In this document: one piece after another, positions 17,180 through 26,561 of the stretch | How positions within the stretch are numbered: position 1 is the stretch's first letter | Layout of the letters: each line of letters starts with the position of its first letter | Source: Alphaproteobacteria bacterium 46_93_T64 | Lineage (GTDB): Bacteria; Pseudomonadota; Alphaproteobacteria; Sneathiellales; Sneathiellaceae | Reading direction: 5' to 3' | Assembly (NCBI GenBank): GCA_002163135.1 | Contig: MAAN01000022.1 | Location: 216,094-280,093, forward strand | DNA length: 64,000 nt | Notes under the pieces: model-generated | Seen by the model: only the letters and a program-made list of their open reading frames with translations | What the model was told of the DNA's origin: nothing | Database searches by the model: none | Made by a program: the position numbers and the translations under genes

Positions 17180-20100
17180 ATGCTATTAAAACATCCAAAC
17201 GCAGATAATACCGAGAGCTCGGACGAGGCTCCGCTGGTTCTGGGTGGGCATGAGCAACAAGAGGCTTCCCGAAAATCTGGCGCTGCCTCCATGTGGTTTA
17301 CGCTGCTGTTAAGTTGCGTCTCGATAGGTTGGCTTGCTGCTATTGTCTTATATGCAGAAAGAAATATTGGCTGGTCCAATATCCTTCAAATGCTCCCCCA
17401 TGAAATAGGTGCTTTTTTGGCGGGTGCCTTCGCACCTCTTGCATTTTTATGGCTACTTGGGGCATTTGCAAAACGGGGGCTGGATAATAAACTTCATGCA
17501 AATGCATTGGACGCCCTGATCCGGGAGCTGGGTTACCCAAGCCCTGAAGCTGAAGCGCGTGTTGCCAGTTTAACAATGACACTGCGCAGGCACGCGCGTG
17601 AAGTACAGAGTGAAACTGAAAATGCGGCGGAAAAGCTCGGCAGCGTAAATACGGTTCTCGGGAAACAACGCGATATTGCGGGTGAGATGACAGGTAAGTT
17701 GATCGAACATGCAGATCATCTGCAGGGCGAGTTGGATCGACGTGTTAAAATAATCAATGAGTTGCTGGCTAAAGCTGATGTTCAGAAAGAAACATTAGAT
17801 ACGATTGCATTTACTCAAGAAGAGGGAATGCAAAAGGCTTTGACCGCTGCTGAAGAAAGCAGTGAAGCAATGCGCGCAGCCTTGCAATCACAAATCGAGG
17901 CGCTTGATAAAGCTGTAGAAGATGCGGAACAGAAAGCCACGCGTCTAACTCATAAATTAGAACAAACCAGCCAGGGGATTGAAGCTGTGGCTCACCGCGC
18001 GCTAGAGCGAGCGGAAAGTAGCAGCGATGGCCTCGCGAGCCAAATACGAGGGCTGGACGAAGCTTCGGAAAATGCTCGTCAGAATATTGATCGTGGAAGT
18101 AACCATCTCAAAGAAAACGCAATCAGCGTGGAAAATGCTGCCAAAACGGCTGTCGTTGAGCTTGAAAAAGTGGGAGAGGAGCTGCGTAGAAATACAAACG
18201 ATCTTATTTTGTCAGGGGATAACTCGCTCGAGCGACTGTCGTCCCTGCGGGATGGGTTAAAATCAAGTACAGGGGACGTGGAAGTTGCCATTGATGCTTT
18301 GCAGAACAAGCAGTCGGCTTTTAAGTTGGAAGCGCAAGAAGTTGGCAAAGAGGTACAGCATGCAACAGAGCAGCTAACTGAGGAAGGTAAGCGCCTAACT
18401 GCGTCTGCGGAAGATATGGCTGCAAATTTGGGATCTGCTAGCGAGAATTTGCGGAGCGAAGCGACAAGCTTGCAGCAAACATTCAACCGTGCAGAAGACA
18501 GTCTTGCCGATGTGAGTGATGTTCTGCAAAAAGGGCATGACTTGTTAAACGCAGCAGGCGACAAATCTCTGTCTGATGCGGATCAGCTTAAAAAACGGAT
18601 GAAGGAACATGCTGAGGAACTTCATAGCAATAGTGATATAGTTGCTAACCGCACGCTTGAAATTCAAGAACAACTTCGCAAACAAATCAATGCATTGCAG
18701 ATCGCGTCGCAGCAAGTCAATGATATGACATTGGAAATTTCTGCGCGTCTTGAAGAAAATGTCGATAATTTATCGAAAACAAGCCTTGAAACCAGTAATC
18801 AAATCACTCAAATCGGTAGCGGTTTCCAACGGCAAGCCGATGCCTTGACGTCTGTGACAGCACGCGTTTCGAATGAGATTAAAGAAGCGGGTGAGGGGCT
18901 GAAGCGCGAAACCCAAGACATCGAACAGCATGGTGAGCGGACATCGAAAAGCATACGAGCAGCGTCAGAGGAACTTGAGAAAAAACAGAAGGAACTTATT
19001 TCCACGACCGACCTTTCGAAAGCCAAGTTGGCGTCTGCGGTTGAAGAAGCCGTCCGCCACCATCAGGATCTTATGGCCAGTGCAGAGCGTGCAACAATGC
19101 AAGCCAAGCAATCTGGCGAGGCAGCTTATTCGCAAAGTGCAGAACTTGCCCGTACAGCAGAAAAGGCCTCCGCAGAACTTCGGGCGATGGGAGATCAGGC
19201 GAGAAACCATATTGATGATCTGACAACGGCCGCAGAAAAAGCCAACCGTGAGGGAAGTTCTTTATCCACAAATACTAAGCAAAGCATCGAGGATATTTCA
19301 GCGGCGAGTTCTTCTGCAAAAGAGCAACTGGATGAACTCGCAGGTCTTTCAGAAGCGGCAAGAAGCAGTGCTGAAAGTATGGAGAAAATTCTTAAAAGTG
19401 AAACTCTTGCACTTACTGAAGTTGCGAGAAAATTGGCTGATAAATCTGAATATATTGAAAGCACGATGGCCGAACGTGCGCAGTTGCTTCAAAAAACATC
19501 TGGGCTAGCTAATATTGCAGGAGATGGTTTCAGACGTAAAACCCTTGAACTTGCCAAGGCGAGTGAATTGATGTTAAGCGGCTTGCAAACTGCTGATGAA
19601 GCGCTGGCAAAACACAAGCGAGCAATAGAGAACACACGCGCGAGATTTCATGTTGATCTAGACCATATTAGCAACCAGATGACTGAGGCTGGACAGCATG
19701 CCAAAGAGCTTGGTACAGAAGCTGCTCAATCCTTTAAATCAAGAGCCAGTGAATTGATTCAGTTCTCAGATCGTGCACATCAAGGTTCCAAAGAGCTCGC
19801 GGCACAGTTCGAACAACAGAAAAGGCGGTTGGAAATTACAGCGCAGCAGGTAGAGAACTCTCTCAGTGAAACATCTGGTATTCTGAATGCTGAGAGTATC
19901 AATCTGCGGGAAGCTTCAAGTAAGGCCGCAGAAGAGGCTCTTATCTCTAGCCTGAAGTTTCAAAAACAGGCGGAGCGTCTTAAAACTGCGTCTCAAATGG
20001 CAACGCAACAATCCGAAGAGATTGCAGCAAAACAGCAAAGCACGTCAGGTGAAGCGTTTAGAAAAGCATCTACGTTAATCGTTGATAGTCTTCACTCTAT

Positions 20101-20410
20101 GTCTATTGATTTGGCACGTTCCATGGATAATACGTTGCCCGAGGATCTATGGAACCGTTATCGCCGCGGTGAAAAAAGCATATTCACACGCCGATTATTG
20201 AAGGGTAAAGACACTGAACGGATAAAATCTCTTTATAGAGATAACGGGGACTTTAGGCGGTATGTGCAGCAATACCGCGCTGCGTTTAACCAGCTTTTGG
20301 ATGAAACCGAGCAATCGGAATATTCTCAGCTTTTATTTGAGACATACGCAAGTTCCGATGTTGGTAAAGTCTATCTACTGCTAACAGACGCATTGGGTGG
20401 CGATCAATAA
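17180..20410 (+). CDS. Membrane-anchored giant coiled-coil protein, TipN-like polarity factor candidate
   Basis: A 1076-residue protein with two membrane segments close to the N-terminus (about 38-61 and 72-98), then nearly 850 residues of Ala/Glu/Gln/Lys-rich heptads with hardly any proline, and a compact C-terminal domain of about 100 residues (DLWNRYRRGEKSIFTRRLL, then FRRYVQQYRAAFNQLL). The order, two membrane spans then a very long cytoplasmic coiled coil, is that of Caulobacter TipN, which marks the new pole; the length is greater (TipN about 890). That identity is inference from architecture. The ATG at 17180 has GGGAGG five bases upstream; a GTG two codons earlier is inside this site. 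A DUF4870 membrane protein follows 44 bases later. Confidence 0.65.
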   Translation: MLLKHPNADNTESSDEAPLVLGGHEQQEASRKSGAASMWFTLLLSCVSIGWLAAIVLYAERNIGWSNILQMLPHEIGAFLAGAFAPLAFLWLLGAFAKRGLDNKLHANALDALIRELGYPSPEAEARVASLTMTLRRHAREVQSETENAAEKLGSVNTVLGKQRDIAGEMTGKLIEHADHLQGELDRRVKIINELLAKADVQKETLDTIAFTQEEGMQKALTAAEESSEAMRAALQSQIEALDKAVEDAEQKATRLTHKLEQTSQGIEAVAHRALERAESSSDGLASQIRGLDEASENARQNIDRGSNHLKENAISVENAAKTAVVELEKVGEELRRNTNDLILSGDNSLERLSSLRDGLKSSTGDVEVAIDALQNKQSAFKLEAQEVGKEVQHATEQLTEEGKRLTASAEDMAANLGSASENLRSEATSLQQTFNRAEDSLADVSDVLQKGHDLLNAAGDKSLSDADQLKKRMKEHAEELHSNSDIVANRTLEIQEQLRKQINALQIASQQVNDMTLEISARLEENVDNLSKTSLETSNQITQIGSGFQRQADALTSVTARVSNEIKEAGEGLKRETQDIEQHGERTSKSIRAASEELEKKQKELISTTDLSKAKLASAVEEAVRHHQDLMASAERATMQAKQSGEAAYSQSAELARTAEKASAELRAMGDQARNHIDDLTTAAEKANREGSSLSTNTKQSIEDISAASSSAKEQLDELAGLSEAARSSAESMEKILKSETLALTEVARKLADKSEYIESTMAERAQLLQKTSGLANIAGDGFRRKTLELAKASELMLSGLQTADEALAKHKRAIENTRARFHVDLDHISNQMTEAGQHAKELGTEAAQSFKSRASELIQFSDRAHQGSKELAAQFEQQKRRLEITAQQVENSLSETSGILNAESINLREASSKAAEEALISSLKFQKQAERLKTASQMATQQSEEIAAKQQSTSGEAFRKASTLIVDSLHSMSIDLARSMDNTLPEDLWNRYRRGEKSIFTRRLLKGKDTERIKSLYRDNGDFRRYVQQYRAAFNQLLDETEQSEYSQLLFETYASSDVGKVYLLLTDALGGDQ

Positions 20411-20454
20411 ATGGATGGCTGCGTGGGTTTTCCACGTAGAAAAGGGGGGAGAAA

Positions 20455-20829
20455 ATGTCAGAAGACATAGAAGGTGGTGATGTTGTCGTGCAAGCAAAAG
20501 CTAAAGGTGCGGCCAAAATGGCTCAGATCGTCTATATCCTGTATCTCGCCAGTATCATATTTGGCGTAACAGGTATTATCGGCTTGATCATGGCTTATGT
20601 GAACAAAGGGGATAGCCCTGATTGGTTGCAGACCCATTATCAGTTTCAGATAAGAACATTCTGGATCGGCATTCTTATTGCTATAATTGGCGGTATCACC
20701 TCTGCGTTTGGCGTAGGGCTGATTATTCTGCTTGGATTACTCGTCTGGTACATTATGCGCTGCGTGAAGGGTATGAAATACCTTGGACAAAGTGAAGTGG
20801 TGCCGGATCCTAAAACCTGGATCTGGTAG
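20455..20829 (+). CDS. DUF4870-family small membrane protein
   Basis: A 124-residue protein with three hydrophobic segments ('IVYILYLASIIFGVTGIIGLIMAYV', 'FWIGILIAIIGGITSAFG', 'LIILLGLLVWYIM' in order) and the family motif 'THYQFQIRTFW' between them. DUF4870 proteins are Tic20-like in layout and of unknown function. AAAAGGGGGGAGAAAATG is a strong ribosome-binding site. It probably shares the message of the TipN-like gene and ends at a terminator. Confidence 0.88.
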   Translation: MSEDIEGGDVVVQAKAKGAAKMAQIVYILYLASIIFGVTGIIGLIMAYVNKGDSPDWLQTHYQFQIRTFWIGILIAIIGGITSAFGVGLIILLGLLVWYIMRCVKGMKYLGQSEVVPDPKTWIW

Positions 20830-20836
20830 GAAACAC

Positions 20837-20866
20837 AAAAGCCCGCGAGAAAGCGGGCTTTTTCTT
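20837..20866. terminator. Bidirectional terminator between DUF4870 and biotin carrier genes
   Basis: Stem GCCCGC (20841-20846) / GCGGGC (20853-20858) around GAGAAA, flanked by A on one side and T on the other, so it can stop transcripts from both convergent genes. Confidence 0.88.
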
Positions 20867-20885
20867 TGGAAGTCTGAGATGGTTA

Positions 20886-21107
20886 TCAGCTTTCGATTTT
20901 TGCGATGATCTGGCCCTCTGAAACCGGGTCGCCTTCTTTTACGAGAATCTCCAAGACCTTGCCATCTTCAGGCGCCTCTACGGGGATTTCCATCTTCATG
21001 CTTTCAAGAATAATGATCGGGTCATCTTCATCAAGAGTTTGGCCTACTTCAGCTTCGATTTTCCAAACTTTGCCGGCGATTTCACTTTCGACTTCTAAGA
21101 CTGCCAT
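20886..21107 (-). CDS. Biotin carboxyl carrier domain protein
   Basis: A stand-alone 73-residue biotinyl-lipoyl domain. The biotinylation motif ESMKMEIPV places the modified lysine at residue 38, and the beta hairpin around it is flanked by the usual Gly turns (IAGKVWKI, VKEGDPVSEGQIIAKI). It carries carboxyl groups for an acyl-CoA or similar carboxylase whose other subunits are not in this window. The start has GAGGGAAT just before ATG. It lies downstream of typA, separated by a long hairpin. Confidence 0.92.
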   Translation of the reverse strand: MAVLEVESEIAGKVWKIEAEVGQTLDEDDPIIILESMKMEIPVEAPEDGKVLEILVKEGDPVSEGQIIAKIES

Positions 21108-21119
21108 ATTCCCTCACTT

Positions 21120-21182
21120 TTTTCTGTTGGTTTCTCGGGGTGTCTTATGCTTCCACAAGACGAGGTAGAAACCAACAGAAAA
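21120..21182. repeat. Long perfect inverted repeat between typA and biotin carrier gene
   Basis: Arms of 16 perfectly complementary bases, TTTTCTGTTGGTTTCT at 21120-21135 and AGAAACCAACAGAAAA at 21167-21182, enclose a 31-base loop that itself holds a 5-bp stem GTCTT/AAGAC (21142-21146 and 21157-21161). No T-tract follows on the typA-sense strand, so it is not a plain intrinsic terminator. It could be a processing site, an attenuator or a folded regulatory RNA. Confidence 0.8.
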
Positions 21183-21198
21183 TTAGATTAAGTGAGAA

Positions 21199-23019
21199 TT
21201 AGCTAGCGAGACTTTTCGACATTTTTTTACGCTCGTTCGGGTCGAGGTAGCGCTTGCGAAGACGAATGAAGTTTGGCGTCACTTCTACTAGTTCATCGTC
21301 ATCGATGTAGGCAATCGCTTGCTCAAGGCTCATTTTACGGGGTGTAGTTAAACGAACCGCTTCGTCTGTACCGGATGCGCGAACGTTAGTCAGTGCTTTC
21401 GCTTTGAGCGCATTAACTTCCAAATCATTCGGGCGGTTATGTTCACCAAGGATCATTCCTGCATACACATCAATACCAGCACCGATGAAGAAGAAGCCAC
21501 GAGCTTCAAGGTTCCAAATCGCAAATGGTACGGATTTACCTGAAGAATTTGCGATGAGGACACCATTGCGGCGACCTGGAATGTCACCTTTATGCGGGAC
21601 ATAAGAATGGAAAATACGGTTCATGATACCGGTACCGCGCGTGTCTGTCAGGAATTCGCCGTGATACCCGATAAGTCCGCGTGTTGGGCAGATAAAGGTA
21701 ATACGGGTTTTTCCGCCGCCAGAAGGCCGCATATCTGTCATCGTTCCCTTGCGAATAGCAATTTTTTCAACAACGACACCGGAGTATTCTTCATCAACGT
21801 CTACAACCACTTCTTCAAGAGGTTCCAAGGTGTCGCCAGTTGCTTCATCTTTGCGGAACAAAACGCGTGGCCGGCTAATTGACAGCTCGAATCCCTCGCG
21901 GCGCATTGTTTCGATCAAAACACCCAATTGCAATTCGCCACGGCCTGAGACGATATAGCTATCGTCTGTTTCGCTATTTTCGACACGGATCGAAACGTTG
22001 CCTTCGATTTCTTTCATCAAACGGTCTCGGATGATCCGGCTTTGAACTTTGTCACCGTCACGTCCTGCAAGTGGAGACGAGTTGATGGCAAATGTCATCG
22101 AGATTGTTGGTGGGTCGATTGGAAGGGCATCCAGCGCAACGGTTTCTTCAGGTGTCCCCAAAGTATCTGCCACGGTTGTTTTTGAAAGACCAGCGACAGA
22201 AACAATGTCACCAGCACGGGCTTCTGAAATCGGTTCACGCTCTAGTCCGCGGAACGCCATAATCTTAGTGGCACGTGCGTCTTCTATTTTTTTCCCGACG
22301 GGAGAAAGACCCTTAATAGGGTCATTTGTCTTTAATACACCGGATTCTACACGACCAGTAAGCAAACGTCCAAGATATGGGTTGCTTTCAATTGTTGTTA
22401 CCAACATCCGGAATGGCGCTTCTTCATCTACAGTTGGTGCGGGAACATGTTTTGCGATCAAGTCGAACAAAGGATCAAGGTCCTTTCGTTCTGCATCCAT
22501 ATCAGCTGCGGCCCAGCCTTCTTTGGCTGATGCGTAAAGAACAGGGAAGTCGAGTTGCTCTTCGTTTGCATCAAGGGCAATCAACAAATCAAAACATTCG
22601 TCCAAAACTTCATCAGGGCGACCATCAGGGCGATCTGCTTTATTGATGACCACAATTGGCTTCAATCCAAGCTTAAGTGCCTTTTGTGTCACAAATTTTG
22701 TCTGTGGCATTGGGCCTTCAGCCGCATCGACAAGAACAACAACACCGTCAACCATGCTTAGGATACGTTCCACCTCGCCGCCGAAATCGGCATGGCCCGG
22801 TGTATCCACAATGTTCATGCGGATGCCGTTCCATTCAACGGATGTACATTTTGCAAGAATGGTAATCCCACGCTCGCGCTCCAAATCATTGGAGTCCATG
22901 GCACGCTCTGCCACCTGTTGGTTTTCGCGGAATGTACCGCTTTGTTTAAGCAGTCCATCCACAAGAGTAGTCTTCCCATGGTCAACATGGGCTATGATGG
23001 CAACGTTACGAATTTCCAT
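21199..23019 (-). CDS. typA: Ribosome-associated GTPase TypA/BipA
   Basis: A 606-residue translational GTPase. G1 [10 protein letters not shown] is at residues 10-19, G2 '[11 protein letters not shown]', G3 DTPGHADFG and G4 NKADRPDG follow, then the beta-barrel domain, the EF-G-like domains III and V ('[21 protein letters not shown]') and the BipA-specific C-terminal domain ('[20 protein letters not shown]'). It binds ribosomes and helps large-subunit assembly and growth in cold or stress. The length is that of the family (590-610). A promoter is visible upstream. Confidence 0.98.
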   Translation of the reverse strand: MEIRNVAIIAHVDHGKTTLVDGLLKQSGTFRENQQVAERAMDSNDLERERGITILAKCTSVEWNGIRMNIVDTPGHADFGGEVERILSMVDGVVVLVDAAEGPMPQTKFVTQKALKLGLKPIVVINKADRPDGRPDEVLDECFDLLIALDANEEQLDFPVLYASAKEGWAAADMDAERKDLDPLFDLIAKHVPAPTVDEEAPFRMLVTTIESNPYLGRLLTGRVESGVLKTNDPIKGLSPVGKKIEDARATKIMAFRGLEREPISEARAGDIVSVAGLSKTTVADTLGTPEETVALDALPIDPPTISMTFAINSSPLAGRDGDKVQSRIIRDRLMKEIEGNVSIRVENSETDDSYIVSGRGELQLGVLIETMRREGFELSISRPRVLFRKDEATGDTLEPLEEVVVDVDEEYSGVVVEKIAIRKGTMTDMRPSGGGKTRITFICPTRGLIGYHGEFLTDTRGTGIMNRIFHSYVPHKGDIPGRRNGVLIANSSGKSVPFAIWNLEARGFFFIGAGIDVYAGMILGEHNRPNDLEVNALKAKALTNVRASGTDEAVRLTTPRKMSLEQAIAYIDDDELVEVTPNFIRLRKRYLDPNERKKMSKSLAS

Positions 23020-23055
23020 GATATCTTATACAATCGCTAAAGTAAGGGCGCGCGC

Positions 23056-23083
23056 AGTATAGCGGCGACGGCGCATATAGCAA
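23056..23083 (-). promoter_or_regulatory. Sigma70-type promoter for typA
   Basis: On the minus strand TTGCTA (23083-23078) and TATACT (23061-23056) are 16 bases apart, and the -10 box lies about 37 bases before the typA start. Found by eye only. Confidence 0.5.
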
Positions 23084-23126
23084 GCCTCTCTCAAAACTTT
23101 CATAAAAAGGCTCTAATGCAATGAAA

Positions 23127-23873
23127 TTATAAGGTCTGTTTCGCTTCTCTTGCGAACCATGATGTATAGGTAAAACCCGGAGGATGAAAAGCAATAGCAG
23201 ACCAGATGAGTTTTCGGTGAGCGCCGTAATATCGGCGGACCACTCGGAGGCCTGCTGTGCCTTCGGGTACTTTCAGTTTATTTGCTTCTTCAGCCGTTAA
23301 TTGGTGCGGGCAAATTTCCTGCGCAACTTCGGAAACTTGTTCACCATAACCCTCCTGAAGAAGGGCGTGCGTTAAAGAGGATGGGGCTTTGGCAATTAGT
23401 TCAATAAGATCGACGTGGCTTTCCTGAAAATAAAGGTAGAGGAGCGCATCAGGTGCAGATTGGATATTAGGGCTACGAAGCAAGCAGACACGCCACCAAT
23501 TCTCTTTGTAGGCACTATGAATGAGGTTGGCTTCGCATGCGCTTAAGTCGATTTGTTTGCAATCCAGTTGAGTAAGGCAAGCGTCGGGGCCATGCTGAAC
23601 GAGTTCTGCCATGGACTCGATTTTCTGGACAAACTGCTTGGTGCCGCCTTTTGATCTGACAATAGTACCGGATCCACGCCGGCTAAAAGCAAGCCCCCAA
23701 TCCTGTAAAAGGCGGACTGCATTTCGAACTGTCTGCTTGCTGGCAGAAAATTCGATCGCGTAGGCAGCCTCAGTAGGAAGCAAGCTTCCAACTTCGTAAT
23801 AGCCATCGGAAATTCGCTCCCGCAGAACATTCGCGATGGTAAGGTATTTGGGCTCTTTAGCTGTTTTTAGCAT
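23127..23873 (-). CDS. GntR-family transcriptional regulator (HutC/UTRA type)
   Basis: A 248-residue regulator with an N-terminal winged helix ('VLRERISDGYYEVGSLLPTE', 'QTVRNAVRLLQDWGLAFSRRGSGTIV', residues about 13-75) and a C-terminal UTRA ligand-binding domain ('LTAEEANKLKVPEGTAGLRV', 'RRYYGAHRKLIWSAIAFHP'). HutC-type members bind a small effector and usually repress a nearby catabolic operon. It lies just downstream of the acyl-CoA dehydrogenase on the same strand, which is the obvious but unproven target. Confidence 0.9.
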   Translation of the reverse strand: MLKTAKEPKYLTIANVLRERISDGYYEVGSLLPTEAAYAIEFSASKQTVRNAVRLLQDWGLAFSRRGSGTIVRSKGGTKQFVQKIESMAELVQHGPDACLTQLDCKQIDLSACEANLIHSAYKENWWRVCLLRSPNIQSAPDALLYLYFQESHVDLIELIAKAPSSLTHALLQEGYGEQVSEVAQEICPHQLTAEEANKLKVPEGTAGLRVVRRYYGAHRKLIWSAIAFHPPGFTYTSWFAREAKQTL

Positions 23874-23896
23874 AACGTATTTTACTTTAGGGACGC

Positions 23897-25702
23897 CTAA
23901 AATTCATCTTCTGACATATTTATTGTTGTGACGTCTACCGATTTCAACAAATGGGCCCAGGGACCAACTCTGCAGAGTTCATATCTGAAGAAATACTGAC
24001 ACGCGTTGAGTTTGCCCTGATAAAAACTCTTGTCTTCATCACTGGTGGGGGAACTTAGGGCTGTGTTCGCGACAATTGCTTGTTCCAACCATTTCCACGC
24101 GATGACGACATGACCAAACATATCAAGATAAAGCGTGGCATTTGCGAGAGCAGTGTTAACGTTTCCTTTTTGCAATTCTGTTCCGATTAGTTGGGTGACT
24201 TCAATGACTTTTCCGAGTGCGCCTTGGAGTAGATTCGAAAATTCAACCAAATTTTTACTAGAACGCGCCTGATCAGCGGTTTGGTTGATTTTGGACGCAA
24301 CAAGTTTAAGTCCTGCGCCGTCATTCATCATGACTTTACGACCTAATAAATCCAGCCCTTGAATGCCGTGAGTACCTTCGTGGATCGGGTTTAATCGATT
24401 GTCGCGATAATATTGCTCAACCGGGTAATCTCGCGTGTAACCGTATCCGCCAAGGATCTGAATGGCATGTTTGTTGGCTTCCAGGCAAAATTCACTGGGC
24501 CAGGATTTGACTATTGGCGTCAGTGTATCGAGTAAAAGTTTTGCTTCTTTTCGTGTAGACCCATCCGGAGCAGTATTTTCGTCATCTACAAGTCTTGCCG
24601 CATAAAGGCAAAGTGCCAACCCACCTTCAACCGCTGCTTTTTGTGCTAAAAGTAGTCGTTTGATGTCAGCGTGTTCGATTAACATCAATTGCTTGGAAGT
24701 TGGGTCTTTACCATCTGGATGGCGTCCTTGTGGCCGATTTTTGGCGTAATCGAGGCTATAGAGGTAACCTGCATAGCCAAGGCTTACGGCACCAAGTCCA
24801 ACACCTATTCGGGCTTCATTCATCATGTGAAACATGTAGAAAAGACCTTTATGTTCCTCGCCAATCAGATACCCAACCGCTCCGTCCTGTTCTCCAAAGT
24901 TAAGCAAAGTATTGGTCGTGCCGCGGTATCCCATTTTATGATTAAGACCAGCAAGGCTAACGTCATTTCTTTCGCCCAAAGTCCCGTCGTCGTTCACTAG
25001 ATACTTCGGAACAACAAACAGCGAAATTCCTTTAACCCCGTCCGGGCCGCCAGGTACTTTCGCTAAGACAAGATGAATAATGTTTTCAGACAGTTCGTGC
25101 TCGCCTGCAGAAATCCACATTTTATTTCCGCTTAAACGATATGTACCATCGTCTTGCGGTATTGCGCGCGTCTTGATATCTGAAAGAGACGATCCTGCTT
25201 GCGGTTCCGACAGGCACATTGTGCCAAAGAAACGTCCCTCAATCATCGGCTCCATAAAGGTTTTTTTTTGTTTGTCATTTCCGTAGGCACGCAAAACGTT
25301 TGAGGCACCAACGGTCAAAAACGGATAGCCAGCTGTGCCCACATTTGCGCTTGTGAAAATCGCATTGCATGACATGGCGATAGTGGCCGGTAACTGCATG
25401 CCGCCGACATTATAGTCATGCTGGGCGCCCATAAACCCGGCCTCAACAAAGGCATCGAGTGCATCCCGAACTTCAGGGATGATGGTAACTTTCTCCCCAT
25501 CAAATGTCGGCTCGTTTTGATCGCCTTTTTGATTGTGAGGCGCAAACAAATCGCCGGCAATCTGTGTTGCAGTTTCAATGACAGCCTGAAAGACATCATT
25601 GTCGTGGTCACTAAAACGGTCTCGATCGCATAAATCGCCAACCTTCAGCATTTCATCCAATTGAAAAAATAGGTCGCGATTACTGATGGTAGGGAGGGAC
25701 AT
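23897..25702 (-). CDS. Acyl-CoA dehydrogenase, long C-terminal-domain type (DmdC/FadE-like)
   Basis: A 601-residue flavoprotein of the large acyl-CoA dehydrogenase class with an extra N-terminal helix bundle and a C-terminal extension of about 130 residues. 'MCLSEPQAGSSLSDIKTRA' binds FAD and 'QILGGYGYTRDYPVEQYYRD' with 'NPIHEGTHGIQGLDLLGRK' carries the Glu base. Relatives include the 3-methylmercaptopropionyl-CoA dehydrogenase DmdC of marine bacteria as well as general beta-oxidation enzymes, and the two cannot be told apart here. No dmdB or dmdD gene is present in the window. It is transcribed with the GntR regulator. Confidence 0.9.
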   Translation of the reverse strand: MSLPTISNRDLFFQLDEMLKVGDLCDRDRFSDHDNDVFQAVIETATQIAGDLFAPHNQKGDQNEPTFDGEKVTIIPEVRDALDAFVEAGFMGAQHDYNVGGMQLPATIAMSCNAIFTSANVGTAGYPFLTVGASNVLRAYGNDKQKKTFMEPMIEGRFFGTMCLSEPQAGSSLSDIKTRAIPQDDGTYRLSGNKMWISAGEHELSENIIHLVLAKVPGGPDGVKGISLFVVPKYLVNDDGTLGERNDVSLAGLNHKMGYRGTTNTLLNFGEQDGAVGYLIGEEHKGLFYMFHMMNEARIGVGLGAVSLGYAGYLYSLDYAKNRPQGRHPDGKDPTSKQLMLIEHADIKRLLLAQKAAVEGGLALCLYAARLVDDENTAPDGSTRKEAKLLLDTLTPIVKSWPSEFCLEANKHAIQILGGYGYTRDYPVEQYYRDNRLNPIHEGTHGIQGLDLLGRKVMMNDGAGLKLVASKINQTADQARSSKNLVEFSNLLQGALGKVIEVTQLIGTELQKGNVNTALANATLYLDMFGHVVIAWKWLEQAIVANTALSSPTSDEDKSFYQGKLNACQYFFRYELCRVGPWAHLLKSVDVTTINMSEDEF

Positions 25703-25946
25703 TTTTCACTCTCATTATTGATGTATGAGTTTCCAAAAATTCTAAGCTGTCTTTTAACACATTCACCGTGAGAGGACATTTGTTTTTCTGAAATTGAGCA
25801 TTAGAGTTTCTCCAATTCTCTGGAATGATTGGTTGGCAAAAGGATTTAAAGATGAAATAGTATCGACAGAATGTGATTGGGGTCACATTTATTTGGTATG
25901 ATTATGTGTCGGTGATCACAATTATTATCACCTTTGGGAGTCGAGT

Positions 25947-26549
25947 ATGATAGTGGTTCCGTCTGCGCCAATGCGGAATAATAAAACAGCTTCGGTTTAC
26001 GCGAACACTGTTTTTTCAGAAGACGAATGTGATCGGATTCTGGCGACGCTGGAAGAAAATGAGTGGGAAGAGGCTATGGTGGGAGGCGCTGTTGAAAAGG
26101 GCGTTTTCACAGTCGAAAAAGAACACCGGAGCAATTATCAGCAATCGATAACTGTGGACGAAGTTGGGTATCCGTTAAATCGGATTGCTCAGGAAATTAG
26201 TATCGCAAATTCCGCATTATGGAGATTTGATCTGGGCGGATTTGCTGATGACGATATGCCGTGGGTAATGAATTATTGCCGTCAAGGAGATCACAATAAC
26301 TGGCATGTAGATCTGGGGCAGGCTGCAAATGCATCTCGGAAGTTAGGTTTTTCTCTGCAGCTTACTGAAGGTGATGAGTATGCTGGCGGTGATCTTGGGT
26401 TTCATAGAGTTGAAAAGGATCGCAAGGAGCTAACAGGGAAAGGCACGCTGATCGTTTTTCCATCTTTCTGGTTACATCGGGTCGCACCAATGACAAAAGG
26501 TGCAAGAAAAGTTGTTGTTGGCTGGATACATGGCCCAAGTTTCAGGTAA
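25947..26549 (+). CDS. 2-oxoglutarate/Fe(II) oxygenase, PKHD/prolyl-hydroxylase type
   Basis: A 200-residue double-stranded beta-helix dioxygenase. The iron ligands are visible as WHVD (His120, Asp122) and FWLHRV (His177), and Arg187 in ARKVVVGW would hold the 2-oxoglutarate carboxylate. 'SLQLTEGDEYAGGDLGFH' is the usual strand pair between them. It would hydroxylate a protein residue or small molecule, coupling to decarboxylation of 2-oxoglutarate. It starts a tandem pair with the next gene (12-base gap), whose product is a paralogue of the same length. Confidence 0.87.
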   Translation: MIVVPSAPMRNNKTASVYANTVFSEDECDRILATLEENEWEEAMVGGAVEKGVFTVEKEHRSNYQQSITVDEVGYPLNRIAQEISIANSALWRFDLGGFADDDMPWVMNYCRQGDHNNWHVDLGQAANASRKLGFSLQLTEGDEYAGGDLGFHRVEKDRKELTGKGTLIVFPSFWLHRVAPMTKGARKVVVGWIHGPSFR

Positions 26550-26561
26550 TAGGACGCAAAA

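Noticed and set aside
18079..18564. 161-residue minus-strand frame inside the coiled-coil gene
   Set aside because: Ser/Ala/Leu-rich antisense of a repetitive coiled coil, no ribosome-binding site, no family.
22049..22537. 162-residue plus-strand frame inside typA
   Set aside because: Antisense shadow of a fully conserved GTPase gene.
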